The position numbers and the translations under genes are program-made. Below, piece by piece: positions 33,976 to 42,806 of a stretch of 64,000 bases of DNA. The stretch comes from H2-BAC3 sp045863035 (lineage in GTDB: Bacteria > Bacteroidota > Ignavibacteria > Ignavibacteriales > Ignavibacteriaceae): contig BTUV01000010.1 in the NCBI GenBank assembly GCA_045863035.1, positions 8,260 to 72,259 of the forward strand, read 5' to 3'. The notes under the pieces were generated by a model. The model worked only from the letters and a program-made list of their open reading frames with translations. It did not search any database and had not been told where the DNA came from. Within the stretch, counting starts at the first letter, position 1, and every line of letters begins with the position of its first letter.

Positions 33976-34377
33976 TTATTTTCCCTTGAGCTTAGCCAAC
34001 GAAAGAGTTATAAAACCCGATGCTACTCCGCTGATGATCGAAACAATAAGTCCGGTTGAAGCAATATATATTCTGGGATTAACATCCTCCGGCAGAGAGT
34101 TTATGAGCGCCATTGCAGCAGCAGAATTTTCGATATACATTTCATAACCAAGCAGTTTAACAGCAACTGCAAGAGCATACGCTGCAGCTCCGGCAATCAT
34201 ACCATGCAGAAACTGCCCTTTTTTCATACGGCGGCTTATAACCAATCCCATAAAAACCCAATACCCGGTCCAAAAAAGCCAGATATAATCATCAAATAAA
34301 CCCGTAAGTTCAAGAATACCGGCTATCATACCGGGGAGTGATATATTAAGCAGAAGTCTGGTATTCAGATCATTCAA
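33976..34377 (-). CDS. Small polytopic membrane protein of unknown function
   Basis: The 133-residue product has about four hydrophobic helices (near residues 10-25, 28-45, 56-75 and 105-128) and no recognised domain. The start is TTG at 34377, supported by a strong GGAGGGG ribosome site 8 nt upstream and by overlap with the DinB stop (TTGA). No ATG fits better. It is translationally coupled to the DinB gene and ends near the convergent murI gene. Function unknown. Confidence 0.72.
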   Translation of the reverse strand: MNDLNTRLLLNISLPGMIAGILELTGLFDDYIWLFWTGYWVFMGLVISRRMKKGQFLHGMIAGAAAYALAVAVKLLGYEMYIENSAAAMALINSLPEDVNPRIYIASTGLIVSIISGVASGFITLSLAKLKGK

Positions 34378-34928
34378 CGCGGGAACCCCTCCGAAGCCAA
34401 AACCCGTTTCATCTGAAGGTAATGTCTTTCTGCGTGAGTAACAAGAATATCAAAAACGCCACCTAAGTTAAAATGAAGGAGACTTAGCGCCGGTGAGGGC
34501 ATTTTCAATTTTACCAGATTCATCTCTTTTGCATCATCAATAAAAGTTTCAATCTCCCGGAAGTTCTGTTCGAGCCGCTGAAGAAGATGTTGATCATAAT
34601 GACTGCTTTCCGGTTCGAAGAGTGGCGGTGCGGGTAGTTTCATACCATCCGGTTTCAGGAAATAGACCATCATCCGCGCCATGCAATTATGCTTGTAGCT
34701 GCCTGTTGCTTTTGAACCCGGATTTGATGAAATCAGTCCGGCAATACCTGAAAAATAAGTTGCATTGGCAGTAATGATGTGGTCCGCCACCTCAGCAATA
34801 CTCCAGCTTTTAGGATTTGGCTTAAAGTTTAACTGCTCTGCGGTTAGAGGCGCGGCGAGTTCAGTAATTTCTTTCTGTATAGAGTAAAGTCTTTTAAGTA
34901 TCCCCTGGATATATTGCTGGGGTTCCAT
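34374..34928 (-). CDS. DinB/YfiT-like superfamily protein
   Basis: The 184-residue protein has the DinB four-helix-bundle pattern. WSIAEVADHIITANATYF (about residues 42-59) contains the first metal-ligand His, and VTHAERHYLQMKRVL near the C-terminus supplies the others. Members include metal-dependent thiol transferases, notably of bacillithiol. That matches the bacilliredoxin in this window, but the exact reaction here is not known. It is followed by an overlapping membrane-protein gene. Confidence 0.85.
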   Translation of the reverse strand: MEPQQYIQGILKRLYSIQKEITELAAPLTAEQLNFKPNPKSWSIAEVADHIITANATYFSGIAGLISSNPGSKATGSYKHNCMARMMVYFLKPDGMKLPAPPLFEPESSHYDQHLLQRLEQNFREIETFIDDAKEMNLVKLKMPSPALSLLHFNLGGVFDILVTHAERHYLQMKRVLASEGFPR

Positions 34929-34975
34929 CTAATTCCTGTATTGTGGGCAAAAAACTAATGCTGCAAAAATAGTAA

Positions 34976-35001
34976 AGCCCCTCGTAATAACCACAGGGGG
35001 C
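34976..35001 (-). terminator. Weak terminator after the VOC gene
   Basis: GCCCC and GGGGC form a short stem with a long loop 16 nt beyond the VOC stop codon, followed on the minus strand by a T-rich stretch. The stem is short, so the call is tentative. Confidence 0.4.
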
Positions 35002-35016
35002 CTTACTTTCCTGAGA

Positions 35017-35391
35017 CTAACCGTTTGAATGGAGGTGCATTTTATTACCTTCGGTATCCACTATAATGGCAAAAAAACCATATTCCGGAGTAATCGGGGT
35101 TTTGGGAACCAGGATTTTACCTCCGGCTTCCTCAACACGCCCGAGTGCGTCATTCAGATCAGGGTCGGCATTCAGATAGATGCACGTACCCGCCATTGAT
35201 GGTGTATAACCCTCACCTGCTACGATTGCCCCGGAAACTTTTCCGTTAAACATGGGAAGCATACCCATCTTGAAATCACCCATGGATGTTCTTTCAATTT
35301 CAACACCTAAAACCTTTGAATAAAAAGTGCATGCACGTTCAAAACCCACCGCTGGAATTTCAAACCAGTTTATCATATTTCTGTCACTCAT
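35017..35391 (-). CDS. VOC-superfamily (glyoxalase-like) protein
   Basis: The 124-residue protein shows the vicinal-oxygen-chelate pattern of two beta-alpha-beta-beta-beta modules: INWFEIPAVGFERACTFYSKVLG at the N-terminus (quoted in part) and GKILVPKTPITPEYGFFAIIVDTEGNKMHL at the C-terminus. The usual metal ligands are only partly obvious (Glu near IPEYG and His in KMHLHSNG). It resembles the 'predicted enzyme related to lactoylglutathione lyase' group, whose substrates are mostly unknown. Confidence 0.88.
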   Translation of the reverse strand: MSDRNMINWFEIPAVGFERACTFYSKVLGVEIERTSMGDFKMGMLPMFNGKVSGAIVAGEGYTPSMAGTCIYLNADPDLNDALGRVEEAGGKILVPKTPITPEYGFFAIIVDTEGNKMHLHSNG

Positions 35392-35433
35392 ATATATCCT
35401 GAAATTTATGAAAATGTAAACTAAAACAATTAC

Positions 35434-35457
35434 AACCGCCGGATCAGCCCGGCGGTT
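35434..35457. terminator. Hairpin between the VOC gene and the CxxCH porin gene
   Basis: A perfect 9-bp stem (AACCGCCGG / CCGGCGGTT) with loop ATCAGC lies between the end of the leftward beta-barrel gene and the start of the VOC gene. No long T tail follows, so strength is uncertain. Confidence 0.55.
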
Positions 35458-35532
35458 ATTTATATCATAATTGAAATGATATAAACTTTTGAAATGATTC
35501 TATCATTACAAATCACTCATTACTAATTAATT

Positions 35533-36645
35533 TTAGTACCAAAAATGAAACTGCAGCACAACAGAATTCTTCTTTGTCGGGTCATCTGCTGTAAAAAGCC
35601 GGAACTGCGGACGTATTTCCATAAAGCTGACGGGGAAATATTCCAACCCGACTATCAGGTGGGAGGTAACATCTCCTTCTCCGTCTGTATTTCTGTCGTA
35701 GCGGTCATAGCGGACAACTGCATCAAGTCCGCGTTTGATTTTATAACTGAGCTCAACCATCAACGCATTTGAAGTAGTATCAGAAGCACGGTAATTGCTT
35801 GCGATATCATACTCTGCAAGCAAAGTGAATCCGGCTACACCAAGCCCAAGGAACCCGCCTCCATAACTGAAATTTCTCCAGCCAGGGTATTGGTCTGCCT
35901 TGTGTTTGGCATAATTTGCACCAATTAAGAATGTGAAATTTTCACTTACCTCCGGGGTGACTTCAATCCGTGCTGTATAACTTGGGTCTTTGGCAAAAGG
36001 AACTGAATAAGCAAAGCCATCCTGCCTGCCAGCGCTCAAGGTTGCGAATGCGAACTCACCCAAATTATATCCGAATTCAATACCAGTTTCCAGATAACGC
36101 GGATCATAAATAAAACCGCCGGAACTGGAATGTGTAAGACCTAAATCACCCCCACGGGTATAAGAAGTATGATCATCAAGTCGGATGCCATAATTTGGAG
36201 TAAATATACCTGCCTTCAGGTAGGCATTCTTAGAAATATTTACCATACCGTATGCTTCAAACATACCCCAGACAAAATCCTTCTTAGCAAAAAGATTAAT
36301 CTGGTCAGTTAATTCAGCATTAAAATAAAGAGAGCCGGTCATATTCTGAAAATCAGATCTGCCCTTTTCCTGAGAATAAAGAAACTGAGTGCGAAAATCG
36401 AGTCCGTAAGAAACATTCTCTCCGATCATGTTGCTTGCAGGGGCGGATTCCTCACCGTCAGATTTCCACATTACCAGATTGTTTTTTCCCCATTTCCAGC
36501 CGGAGTTATTGCGCATTAAACCGCCGGTGGGGTTCACATGGCAGTCAATACACTTACCCCCTGACCTTACAGAAAATCTTGGCAGCGAAAAAATCTCTCC
36601 GCTCAGAAAAACAAACAATGCGAAAAAGGGAAGAATACTTCTCAT
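35533..36645 (-). CDS. Outer-membrane beta-barrel protein with an N-terminal CxxCH heme-c motif
   Basis: The 370-residue protein has a signal peptide (~1-18), then a single heme c attachment motif CIDCH (about residues 34-38) in a segment that continues HVNPTGGLMRN. A long series of alternating hydrophobic/aromatic strands follows, ending in LQFHFWY, whose terminal aromatic is typical of outer-membrane barrels. This is a mono-heme domain fused to a porin-like barrel. I infer a role in moving electrons or solutes across the outer membrane, but no partner cytochromes are nearby. It is divergent from the beta-propeller dehydrogenase gene. Confidence 0.82.
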   Translation of the reverse strand: MRSILPFFALFVFLSGEIFSLPRFSVRSGGKCIDCHVNPTGGLMRNNSGWKWGKNNLVMWKSDGEESAPASNMIGENVSYGLDFRTQFLYSQEKGRSDFQNMTGSLYFNAELTDQINLFAKKDFVWGMFEAYGMVNISKNAYLKAGIFTPNYGIRLDDHTSYTRGGDLGLTHSSSGGFIYDPRYLETGIEFGYNLGEFAFATLSAGRQDGFAYSVPFAKDPSYTARIEVTPEVSENFTFLIGANYAKHKADQYPGWRNFSYGGGFLGLGVAGFTLLAEYDIASNYRASDTTSNALMVELSYKIKRGLDAVVRYDRYDRNTDGEGDVTSHLIVGLEYFPVSFMEIRPQFRLFTADDPTKKNSVVLQFHFWY

Positions 36646-36746
36646 TTGATGCCTCTTTTTTTTGTAACTGTTGGTTTGTTAGTCTGGAAAATTAGAGAAA
36701 CATTAACTAACTTACAACTGTTGATTTAACCAGCTAAGGATAACCA

Positions 36747-37862
36747 ATGTTAGTGTTACGAATTCTTCTGCCCCTTGTCCTGTTTTCCCTTCAGTGTCTC
36801 GGAGAGGAACCGCCGCCATCAGGCGACGCTTCGCTCAATCATATTAAACTGCCCAAAGGATTTTCAATTTCTGTTTATGCAGAGAATATCAAAAATGCCC
36901 GCTCAATGACTCTCTCTCCTTCAGGCGTGCTCTTTGTAGGCAATCGCTCAGGTGGAAGTGTCTATGCAGTAGTTGATGAGGATAAGGATTATAAGGCAGA
37001 CAAGATATATACCATAGCTTCCGGTTTGTTAATGCCAAATGGAGTTGCCTTCAGAAACGGTTCCCTCTATGTTGCCGAGGTGAACCGGATACTCCGTTTT
37101 GATGATATCGAAAAGAAACTTGCCTCTCCCCCAAAGCCGGTCGTAATCAGAGATGACTTCCCGAAAAATACGCATCATGGCTGGAAGTTCATCGCATTCG
37201 GTCCGGACGGAAAGCTATATATACCGGTAGGCGCGCCATGCAATGTCTGTCTTGAAAAAGATAAGAGGTTTGCATCTATTATGAGGATGAATCCGGACGG
37301 AAGTGATCTGGAAGTATTTGCAAGCGGAGTGAGAAATTCTGTCGGTTTTGCCTGGCATCCGGAAACTAATGAGCTTTGGTTTACCGACAATGGGAGGGAT
37401 TTGCTCGGAGATAATATACCTCCGGATGAATTGAACCATGCACCTCAAAAGGGAATGCACTTTGGCTTTCCATTCCTGCATGCGAAAACAGTTATTGATC
37501 CGGAATTCGGAAAGAACGCTGACTTCGATTCATTCACCAGACCGGTGCAGGAGCTTGGTGCTCACGTTGCATCGCTTGGTATGCGGTTTTATACCGGAAG
37601 CATGTTTCCCGCGAAATACAAAAACCAGATATTTATAGCCGAACACGGTTCCTGGAACCGGAGCAGTAAAATCGGTTATCGGATATCATTAGTAACGCTC
37701 GATGGCAACAAATCAACCGGATATACAACATTTGCAGAGGGCTGGCTTCAGAACGAAAAAGCCACCGGTCGTCCGGTCGATATTCAGCAACTACCGGATG
37801 GCTCAATCCTTGTTTCCGATGATTACGCAAATAAGATATACCGGATTACATACAACAAATGA
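36747..37862 (+). CDS. Secreted PQQ-dependent sugar dehydrogenase-like beta-propeller protein
   Basis: The 371-residue protein belongs to the soluble glucose/sorbosone dehydrogenase-type six-bladed propellers. A signal peptide ends near residue 20. Motifs include HHGWKFIAFGPDGKLYIPVGAPCN (given in part; the conserved HxW region), FASGVRNSVGFAWHP, ELWFTDNGRDLLGDN and FIAEHGSWNRSSKIGYR. These are typical of the family's catalytic and PQQ-binding faces. The sugar and the electron acceptor are unknown. It is transcribed divergently from the CxxCH barrel gene, 101 bp away. Confidence 0.88.
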   Translation: MLVLRILLPLVLFSLQCLGEEPPPSGDASLNHIKLPKGFSISVYAENIKNARSMTLSPSGVLFVGNRSGGSVYAVVDEDKDYKADKIYTIASGLLMPNGVAFRNGSLYVAEVNRILRFDDIEKKLASPPKPVVIRDDFPKNTHHGWKFIAFGPDGKLYIPVGAPCNVCLEKDKRFASIMRMNPDGSDLEVFASGVRNSVGFAWHPETNELWFTDNGRDLLGDNIPPDELNHAPQKGMHFGFPFLHAKTVIDPEFGKNADFDSFTRPVQELGAHVASLGMRFYTGSMFPAKYKNQIFIAEHGSWNRSSKIGYRISLVTLDGNKSTGYTTFAEGWLQNEKATGRPVDIQQLPDGSILVSDDYANKIYRITYNK

Positions 37863-37963
37863 ATTATGAATTATGAAGTATGAAGTATGAAATATGAATA
37901 GTAAATACAAAAATGAGAATTATTTTTTGAAATTCGTTTAAGAATTTAGAAAAAATTTCCGTA

Positions 37964-38665
37964 GAGACGATGCAATCGCTATGGTGATTTTCAATTACCA
38001 CAAAATTTCTGCGATTGCATCGTCTCATCGCGTATCTGNNNNNNNNNNNNNNNNNNNNNNNNNNNNNNNNNNNNNNNNNNNNNNNNNNNNNNNNNNNNNN
38101 NNNNNNNNNNNNNNNNNNNNNNNNNNNNNNNNNNNNNNGTGATTTTCAATTACCACAAAATTTCTGCGATTGCATCGTCTCATCGCGTATCTGTATTTTA
38201 CCGATTCTTCGCCTTCCTCATGCCACCCTGAGACGATGCAATCGCTATGGTGATTTTCAATTACCACAAAATTTCTGCGATTGCATCGTCTCATCGCGTA
38301 TCTGCGTAAACAAACCTTACATCTTCGTGTATCTGCGTTTTACACAGACCTCGCCTTCCTCATGCTCCCCCGAGACGATGCAAATGCAAGACATCGTAAT
38401 CAATAAAACATCCGGTTGGCATTTGCATCGTCTTTACAATAATTCTTCCATTTTTTCCGTAGAGACGATGCAATCGCTATGGTGATTTTCAATTACCACA
38501 AAATTTCTGCGATTGCATCGTCTCATCGCGCATCTGTGTAAACAAACCTTATATCTTCGCATATCTGCGTTTTGCACAGACCTCGCCTTCCTCATGCTGC
38601 CCTGAGACGATGCAAATGCAAGACATCGTAATCAATATAACATCTGGTTGGCATTTGCATCGTCT
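37964..38665. repeat. Cluster of six hairpin repeats of two related types, with a 232-bp tandem period
   Basis: Type 1 (63 bp) has arms GACGATGCAATCGC / GCGATTGCATCGTC and lies at 37964-38026, 38139-38181 (cut by the gap), 38230-38292 and 38462-38524. Type 2 (62 bp) has arms GACGATGCAAATGC / GCATTTGCATCGTC and a different loop, at 38372-38433 and 38604-38665. Types alternate, and the type 1-type 2 pair recurs with an exact 232-bp period. The cluster fills the space between the beta-propeller gene and the terminator of the T9SS cargo gene. No gene is credible here. Confidence 0.93.
38039..38138. other. Assembly gap of 100 N inside the hairpin repeats
   Basis: Exactly 100 undetermined bases interrupt the repeat cluster, so the true number of repeat copies here is unknown. 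Confidence 0.98.
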
Positions 38666-38695
38666 TTACAATAATTATTATTCATAAAAACAAAA

Positions 38696-38722
38696 AAAGC
38701 CCTGGCTGCAAACCAGGGCTTT
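38696..38722 (-). terminator. Rho-independent terminator after the T9SS cargo gene
   Basis: A 10-bp perfect stem (AAAGCCCTGG / CCAGGGCTTT) with loop CTGCAAA is followed by a T run on the minus strand. It lies 56 nt beyond the stop codon. Confidence 0.88.
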
Positions 38723-38778
38723 TGGGATTATATATTACGAATTTGAACAATTCATACTTCATACTTAAAAATTCATAA

Positions 38779-41178
38779 TTATTTAAGCAGTGTCATCTTT
38801 CTTGTAATGCTCTCTCCCATGCCATAGCTGAGCTTATAGATATATACTCCGCTCGAAAGATTGCCGCCGTCAAATGGAACGGTATATTTGCCTTCAGCGT
38901 AGCTGCCTGAAGCGAGGATTGCGATTTCTCTTCCGAAGAGATCATATATCTTCAGAGTAATATCACTCCTCTCAGCAAGAGCAAACTCAATGCTTGTTGA
39001 CGGATTGAAGGGATTGGGATAATTGCTGAGCAGTGTGAATTTCTCCGGAATATCACCACCCTCTGAACCAATATCAGTTGGTGAAGAACTCAGTGATATA
39101 TTCATCAAATGCGTCAAACCACCGGCTGGGTTATATAACAGATTCTGACTGAAACTGTTATACTGTACTTTGCTTGCCTGAACTGTATAGTTACCCTGAG
39201 CAAGTCCGGTAACCGAGTAGTTACCTACAGCATCACTGAAAGCATATCCAATCACCTGTCCGGTTTCATTCACTACTGAAACATATACCTCCGAAAGTGG
39301 CTGACCTTCAGCAGTAGTGATTGTGCCGGCAACTATACCCGGATTGCTATTCGATGCTACCGTAGTGAGTGTTCCATTAATGCCTGCTACCTGTCCTGAG
39401 GCAGGAATAAGGGTTGCCTGCTCCCACATCTGTGCATTATTATAAAACTCCGGCACATACCCGGTTGCGGCAAACAATATATAATATCCGCCCGGACTCA
39501 CATTAGCAAAACTATATGCACCGGTAGCACCGGAAAAGGTAAACAGAATCTCACCGGTGGGCCGTTTGGACGCTATCACAAATGCGTTAGCAATTGGAGT
39601 GGTCCCATCCTCTTCATACACAGTTCCACTTATAGAAGAAGGTCCCGGGTTTTGGAGCGGTTCAAGTGAAAAATCAATTCCTGAAACAACCGTATCACCG
39701 TGAATTACAATTACGTCAGCAAGAGCAAAGGTCGGTTTGTTGTTATAAAACTCTGCCTTGAATCCCTCTTTTTGAGCAGATACTCTGTATCCCACATTCA
39801 TCGCGGGGTGATTCGTCAAAGTGAAGTGGTATTGACCATCCGAGCCGCTGAATGTGGTTAACCGTAATGAATCATTCATAATCCAGAGAGTAACAAGCGC
39901 TTGTGAAACAGGATGGTTAAGGGTATCTCTTACTGCTCCTTTAAGCAGAACCATTGGCGGATTTTGAACTCCCGGTATGCCAAAACTGATATTTTCAATT
40001 ACTGCACCAGGGGAAAGATTGACTATGTCTGCCTCGCTTGCATGCAATTTATTATCATAATACTCTTTATATACAACGCCTGCGGCTGAAAAAAAAGTGC
40101 AAGATACAACATAACTTCCTGCCGGAAGCTGCTTCGTATATCTGCCGTCAGGACCAGTTATAACGGTAAATCCGTTTGTAACAGACGGAGCATTCAGAGG
40201 GAGAAAATCTATCCGGGCATTTGCAGCCGGAAGGTTGGTTCCGTCAAAGCTAACATTTCCTCTGATGATACCTCCGGTGTTTGTTCCCTGCTGTTCAAGC
40301 GGAACAATATAGTTATCAGTGTTCTGAGTAATCTGGAGATGCTCAATAATCTTTGTTATATATCCTTCCTTTTGAGCGGTAAGCCGGTATGTGCCGGCGG
40401 GGATAGAATTAAACCGGAATCTTCCGAGTGAATCAGAAACGGTAAAGAAAATTGATGAGTCCGGTGTTGTGCTGATCTTAAAGAGAGTAATTGCTGCACC
40501 TGGAATAGGAATAACAACAGTCAGCATACCTCCCTGCCTTACCTGCCCTCCGAAGAAAACACCGGTGACCGTAAGCGGCATCATAGCCATATTCATTCCT
40601 GTCAGGAATGTGCCGTTTTGTATATTAAGATAAGCAAGAAGTGATGTAGTCTGATAACCGGGAGCGGTAACCTCAAGGAGATAACTGCCCGGATTTATAT
40701 TCTGAAATCTATATTCACCATTTTGATTTGCAGCGGCAGTATATACACCGGTTACTGAATTTCCGATCAGTCTGGCTATCGCTCCGGGGACAGGTGCGTT
40801 GGTAACTGCATCTGATATTACGCCCGTAACAGAGTTATTAACAACACCGGTTGAGGCAAGATACAGATTTACATTTTGAATAATAATACCCGGGGCAATC
40901 GTAAAAGGACCGGCCATCTGAGATACCGCGCCGCTGTACTTTGCTCTTATATGATATATACCGGCAGGCAGAGCCAGAAATGCAAAATCACCGGTATTCC
41001 CGGAATGTGTCGTAAAAATCAGAGTGTCACCTGCGGCAGGACTTAGAGCATAGGCCTCCACTTGGGCGCCTGAAACAAAGGAATTGCCGGCAATAACTTT
41101 GCCCTTAATCTGTCCGGTCAGTGTATTTTGCGCCAGCAAAACACCTGTTAATAGCAGAAACACGAATAATCGTTTCAT
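38779..41178 (-). CDS. Large secreted protein with repeated carboxypeptidase-regulatory-like domains and a T9SS sorting domain
   Basis: The 799-residue protein has a signal peptide (~1-16) and about seven repeats of a transthyretin-like fold. Each repeat follows the pattern 'G-x-V-x(n)-PVPGA...G-x-Y-x-F-x-x-[LI]-x-P-G-x-Y', for example SGTVYEEDGTTPIANAFV and GKFRF-like strands. The last ~85 residues form a type A Por sorting domain: FTLLSNYPNPFNPSTSIEF, LKIYDLFGREI, SSGVYIYKL and a Lys-ending tail. The protein should be exported by Sec and then T9SS to the cell surface, where such domains often bind sugars or act as stalks. An AAGGAG ribosome site precedes the ATG. Confidence 0.92.
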   Translation of the reverse strand: MKRLFVFLLLTGVLLAQNTLTGQIKGKVIAGNSFVSGAQVEAYALSPAAGDTLIFTTHSGNTGDFAFLALPAGIYHIRAKYSGAVSQMAGPFTIAPGIIIQNVNLYLASTGVVNNSVTGVISDAVTNAPVPGAIARLIGNSVTGVYTAAANQNGEYRFQNINPGSYLLEVTAPGYQTTSLLAYLNIQNGTFLTGMNMAMMPLTVTGVFFGGQVRQGGMLTVVIPIPGAAITLFKISTTPDSSIFFTVSDSLGRFRFNSIPAGTYRLTAQKEGYITKIIEHLQITQNTDNYIVPLEQQGTNTGGIIRGNVSFDGTNLPAANARIDFLPLNAPSVTNGFTVITGPDGRYTKQLPAGSYVVSCTFFSAAGVVYKEYYDNKLHASEADIVNLSPGAVIENISFGIPGVQNPPMVLLKGAVRDTLNHPVSQALVTLWIMNDSLRLTTFSGSDGQYHFTLTNHPAMNVGYRVSAQKEGFKAEFYNNKPTFALADVIVIHGDTVVSGIDFSLEPLQNPGPSSISGTVYEEDGTTPIANAFVIASKRPTGEILFTFSGATGAYSFANVSPGGYYILFAATGYVPEFYNNAQMWEQATLIPASGQVAGINGTLTTVASNSNPGIVAGTITTAEGQPLSEVYVSVVNETGQVIGYAFSDAVGNYSVTGLAQGNYTVQASKVQYNSFSQNLLYNPAGGLTHLMNISLSSSPTDIGSEGGDIPEKFTLLSNYPNPFNPSTSIEFALAERSDITLKIYDLFGREIAILASGSYAEGKYTVPFDGGNLSSGVYIYKLSYGMGESITRKMTLLK

Positions 41179-41359
41179 TATAATCTCCTTCTGGGTTTGA
41201 AGATTTCACCTTTTGGCAAAGCACAAAGAAAAACAATAGTTTAAAATAGTGAAAAACATAATCCGTTGTCCTCAATGCCTGATTTCACAGTTCGACAGTC
41301 GGAGAGCTGGACTTATATTTAAACATGAGTTTTTTCAACTTCCCTATTATTTTTGCCTC

Positions 41360-42589
41360 ATGTCCCTTATAGCAGTCATAGGCGGCGGAGCATCGGGTTT
41401 TTTTGCGGCTATTTCCGCCAAAGAAGCAAATCCGTCCGGCGAAGTAAAAATCTTCGAAAAAACCTCCAATTTGCTCTCAAAAGTGAGGATTTCAGGTGGC
41501 GGGAGATGCAATGTAACTCATGCCTGTTTTGACCCGGTTCAGTTGAGCAGATTTTACCCCAGAGGAAGTAAGGAATTACTTTCTCCTTTCACCAGATTTC
41601 AACCTACGGACACAATCAACTGGTTCTCCCGGTTCGGGGTAAAAATTGTAGCTGAGGATGATGGCAGAATGTTTCCTGCCGGTAATAATTCATCAGAAAT
41701 TGTAAATTGTTTCATTAACACTGCTGAACGGCTCAACATCACCGTCCATCGTAAGTTTGAACTTAAAAATATTGCCCCCCTGAGTAATGGTGCAGCCGGT
41801 TGGGAATTATGCTTTGCCAACGGAGAAGTAATTTTCGCGGAGAAAGTTATTTTAGCAGGAGGCAGTTCTCAGGAGCTTTTAAAGCTGCTTTCGGGTATAG
41901 GTTATAAGATTGAACCGCCTGTCCCTTCACTTTTTACCTTCAATATCCGAGACGCATTTCTTGAGGGATTACAGGGAATTTCTGTTGCTGATGCCCATGT
42001 TTCAGTTGAAGGGACAAAACTAAAACAATCAGGACCATTATTAATAACTCACTGGGGGCTTAGCGGACCCGTCATACTTAAACTTTCAGCATGGGGGGCA
42101 AGAGTGTTGTCTGAATTGAAATATCATTTCACGCTGACGGTTAATTGGACAGCCGGCAAAAATTCAGATGAAGTATTTACCATTCTGCATTCACTGAAAA
42201 ATGAGCAACCGGAGGTCAAACTTTCTTCCAAACCACTGTTCAGTATAGCCCAAAAACTGTGGAGAAAATTCCTTGGCAAGGCAGATATTGCAGAATCATT
42301 GCAAATGAAAGATATATCTCAGAAAAAATTGCGAGTGCTTGCAGAGCTGCTTTGCAATCAGAAATTTCTTGCTGAGGGAAAAAGTACCTTCAAGGAAGAA
42401 TTTGTTACCTGCGGAGGCATATCTCTCAGGCAGATAAATTTCACCACGATGGAAAGCCGCCTGCACAAAAATATCTATTTCACCGGTGAACTGCTGGATA
42501 TAGATGCAATAACAGGAGGATTCAATTTCCAGGCCTGCTGGACCACCGGCTGGATTGCCGGTAACGCCGCGGCAAATACTCATATCTGA
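41360..42589 (+). CDS. HI0933/YhiN-family FAD-dependent oxidoreductase
   Basis: The protein is a flavoprotein of the BaiN/HI0933 group. Start at ATG 41360 gives 409 residues with the dinucleotide-binding motif VIGGGASGFFAAISAKE near residues 5-21 right at the N-terminus, which is why I reject the 37-codon upstream extension. The family marker SGGGRCNVTHACFD (about residues 47-60) and the C-terminal TGELLDIDAITGGFNFQ (partly quoted) are present. No ribosome site is obvious. The physiological substrate of most members is uncertain. Confidence 0.9.
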   Translation: MSLIAVIGGGASGFFAAISAKEANPSGEVKIFEKTSNLLSKVRISGGGRCNVTHACFDPVQLSRFYPRGSKELLSPFTRFQPTDTINWFSRFGVKIVAEDDGRMFPAGNNSSEIVNCFINTAERLNITVHRKFELKNIAPLSNGAAGWELCFANGEVIFAEKVILAGGSSQELLKLLSGIGYKIEPPVPSLFTFNIRDAFLEGLQGISVADAHVSVEGTKLKQSGPLLITHWGLSGPVILKLSAWGARVLSELKYHFTLTVNWTAGKNSDEVFTILHSLKNEQPEVKLSSKPLFSIAQKLWRKFLGKADIAESLQMKDISQKKLRVLAELLCNQKFLAEGKSTFKEEFVTCGGISLRQINFTTMESRLHKNIYFTGELLDIDAITGGFNFQACWTTGWIAGNAAANTHI

Positions 42590-42806
42590 TATATATACCA
42601 TCTAATGAGTCAAGCCGCGAAATCCGCGGAAAAGTTTTTCCTCTCACGGATTTAGTAAAACTGTAAATTTAATTGTGCAAATGAGTAAGCGTGATACTCG
42701 TTTACACAACCCGTCTCTTCGTATTTAGCAAATTGTAAATTGTGCATTGTTCATTTCAGTTTTTCCCATTACTAATTACTACTTCCTAATTATTACTTCC
42801 CACTTC

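Noticed and set aside
36747..37862. Heme c site in the beta-propeller dehydrogenase
   Set aside because: The only close match is CNVC followed by Leu, not His, so it is not a CxxCH motif.
37964..38665. CRISPR array
   Set aside because: The repeated units are long hairpins with two alternating forms and conserved, not variable, spacers, and no cas genes are present.
41249..41359. N-terminal extension of the HI0933-family flavoprotein
   Set aside because: It would place 37 unrelated residues before the dinucleotide-binding motif that normally starts these proteins.
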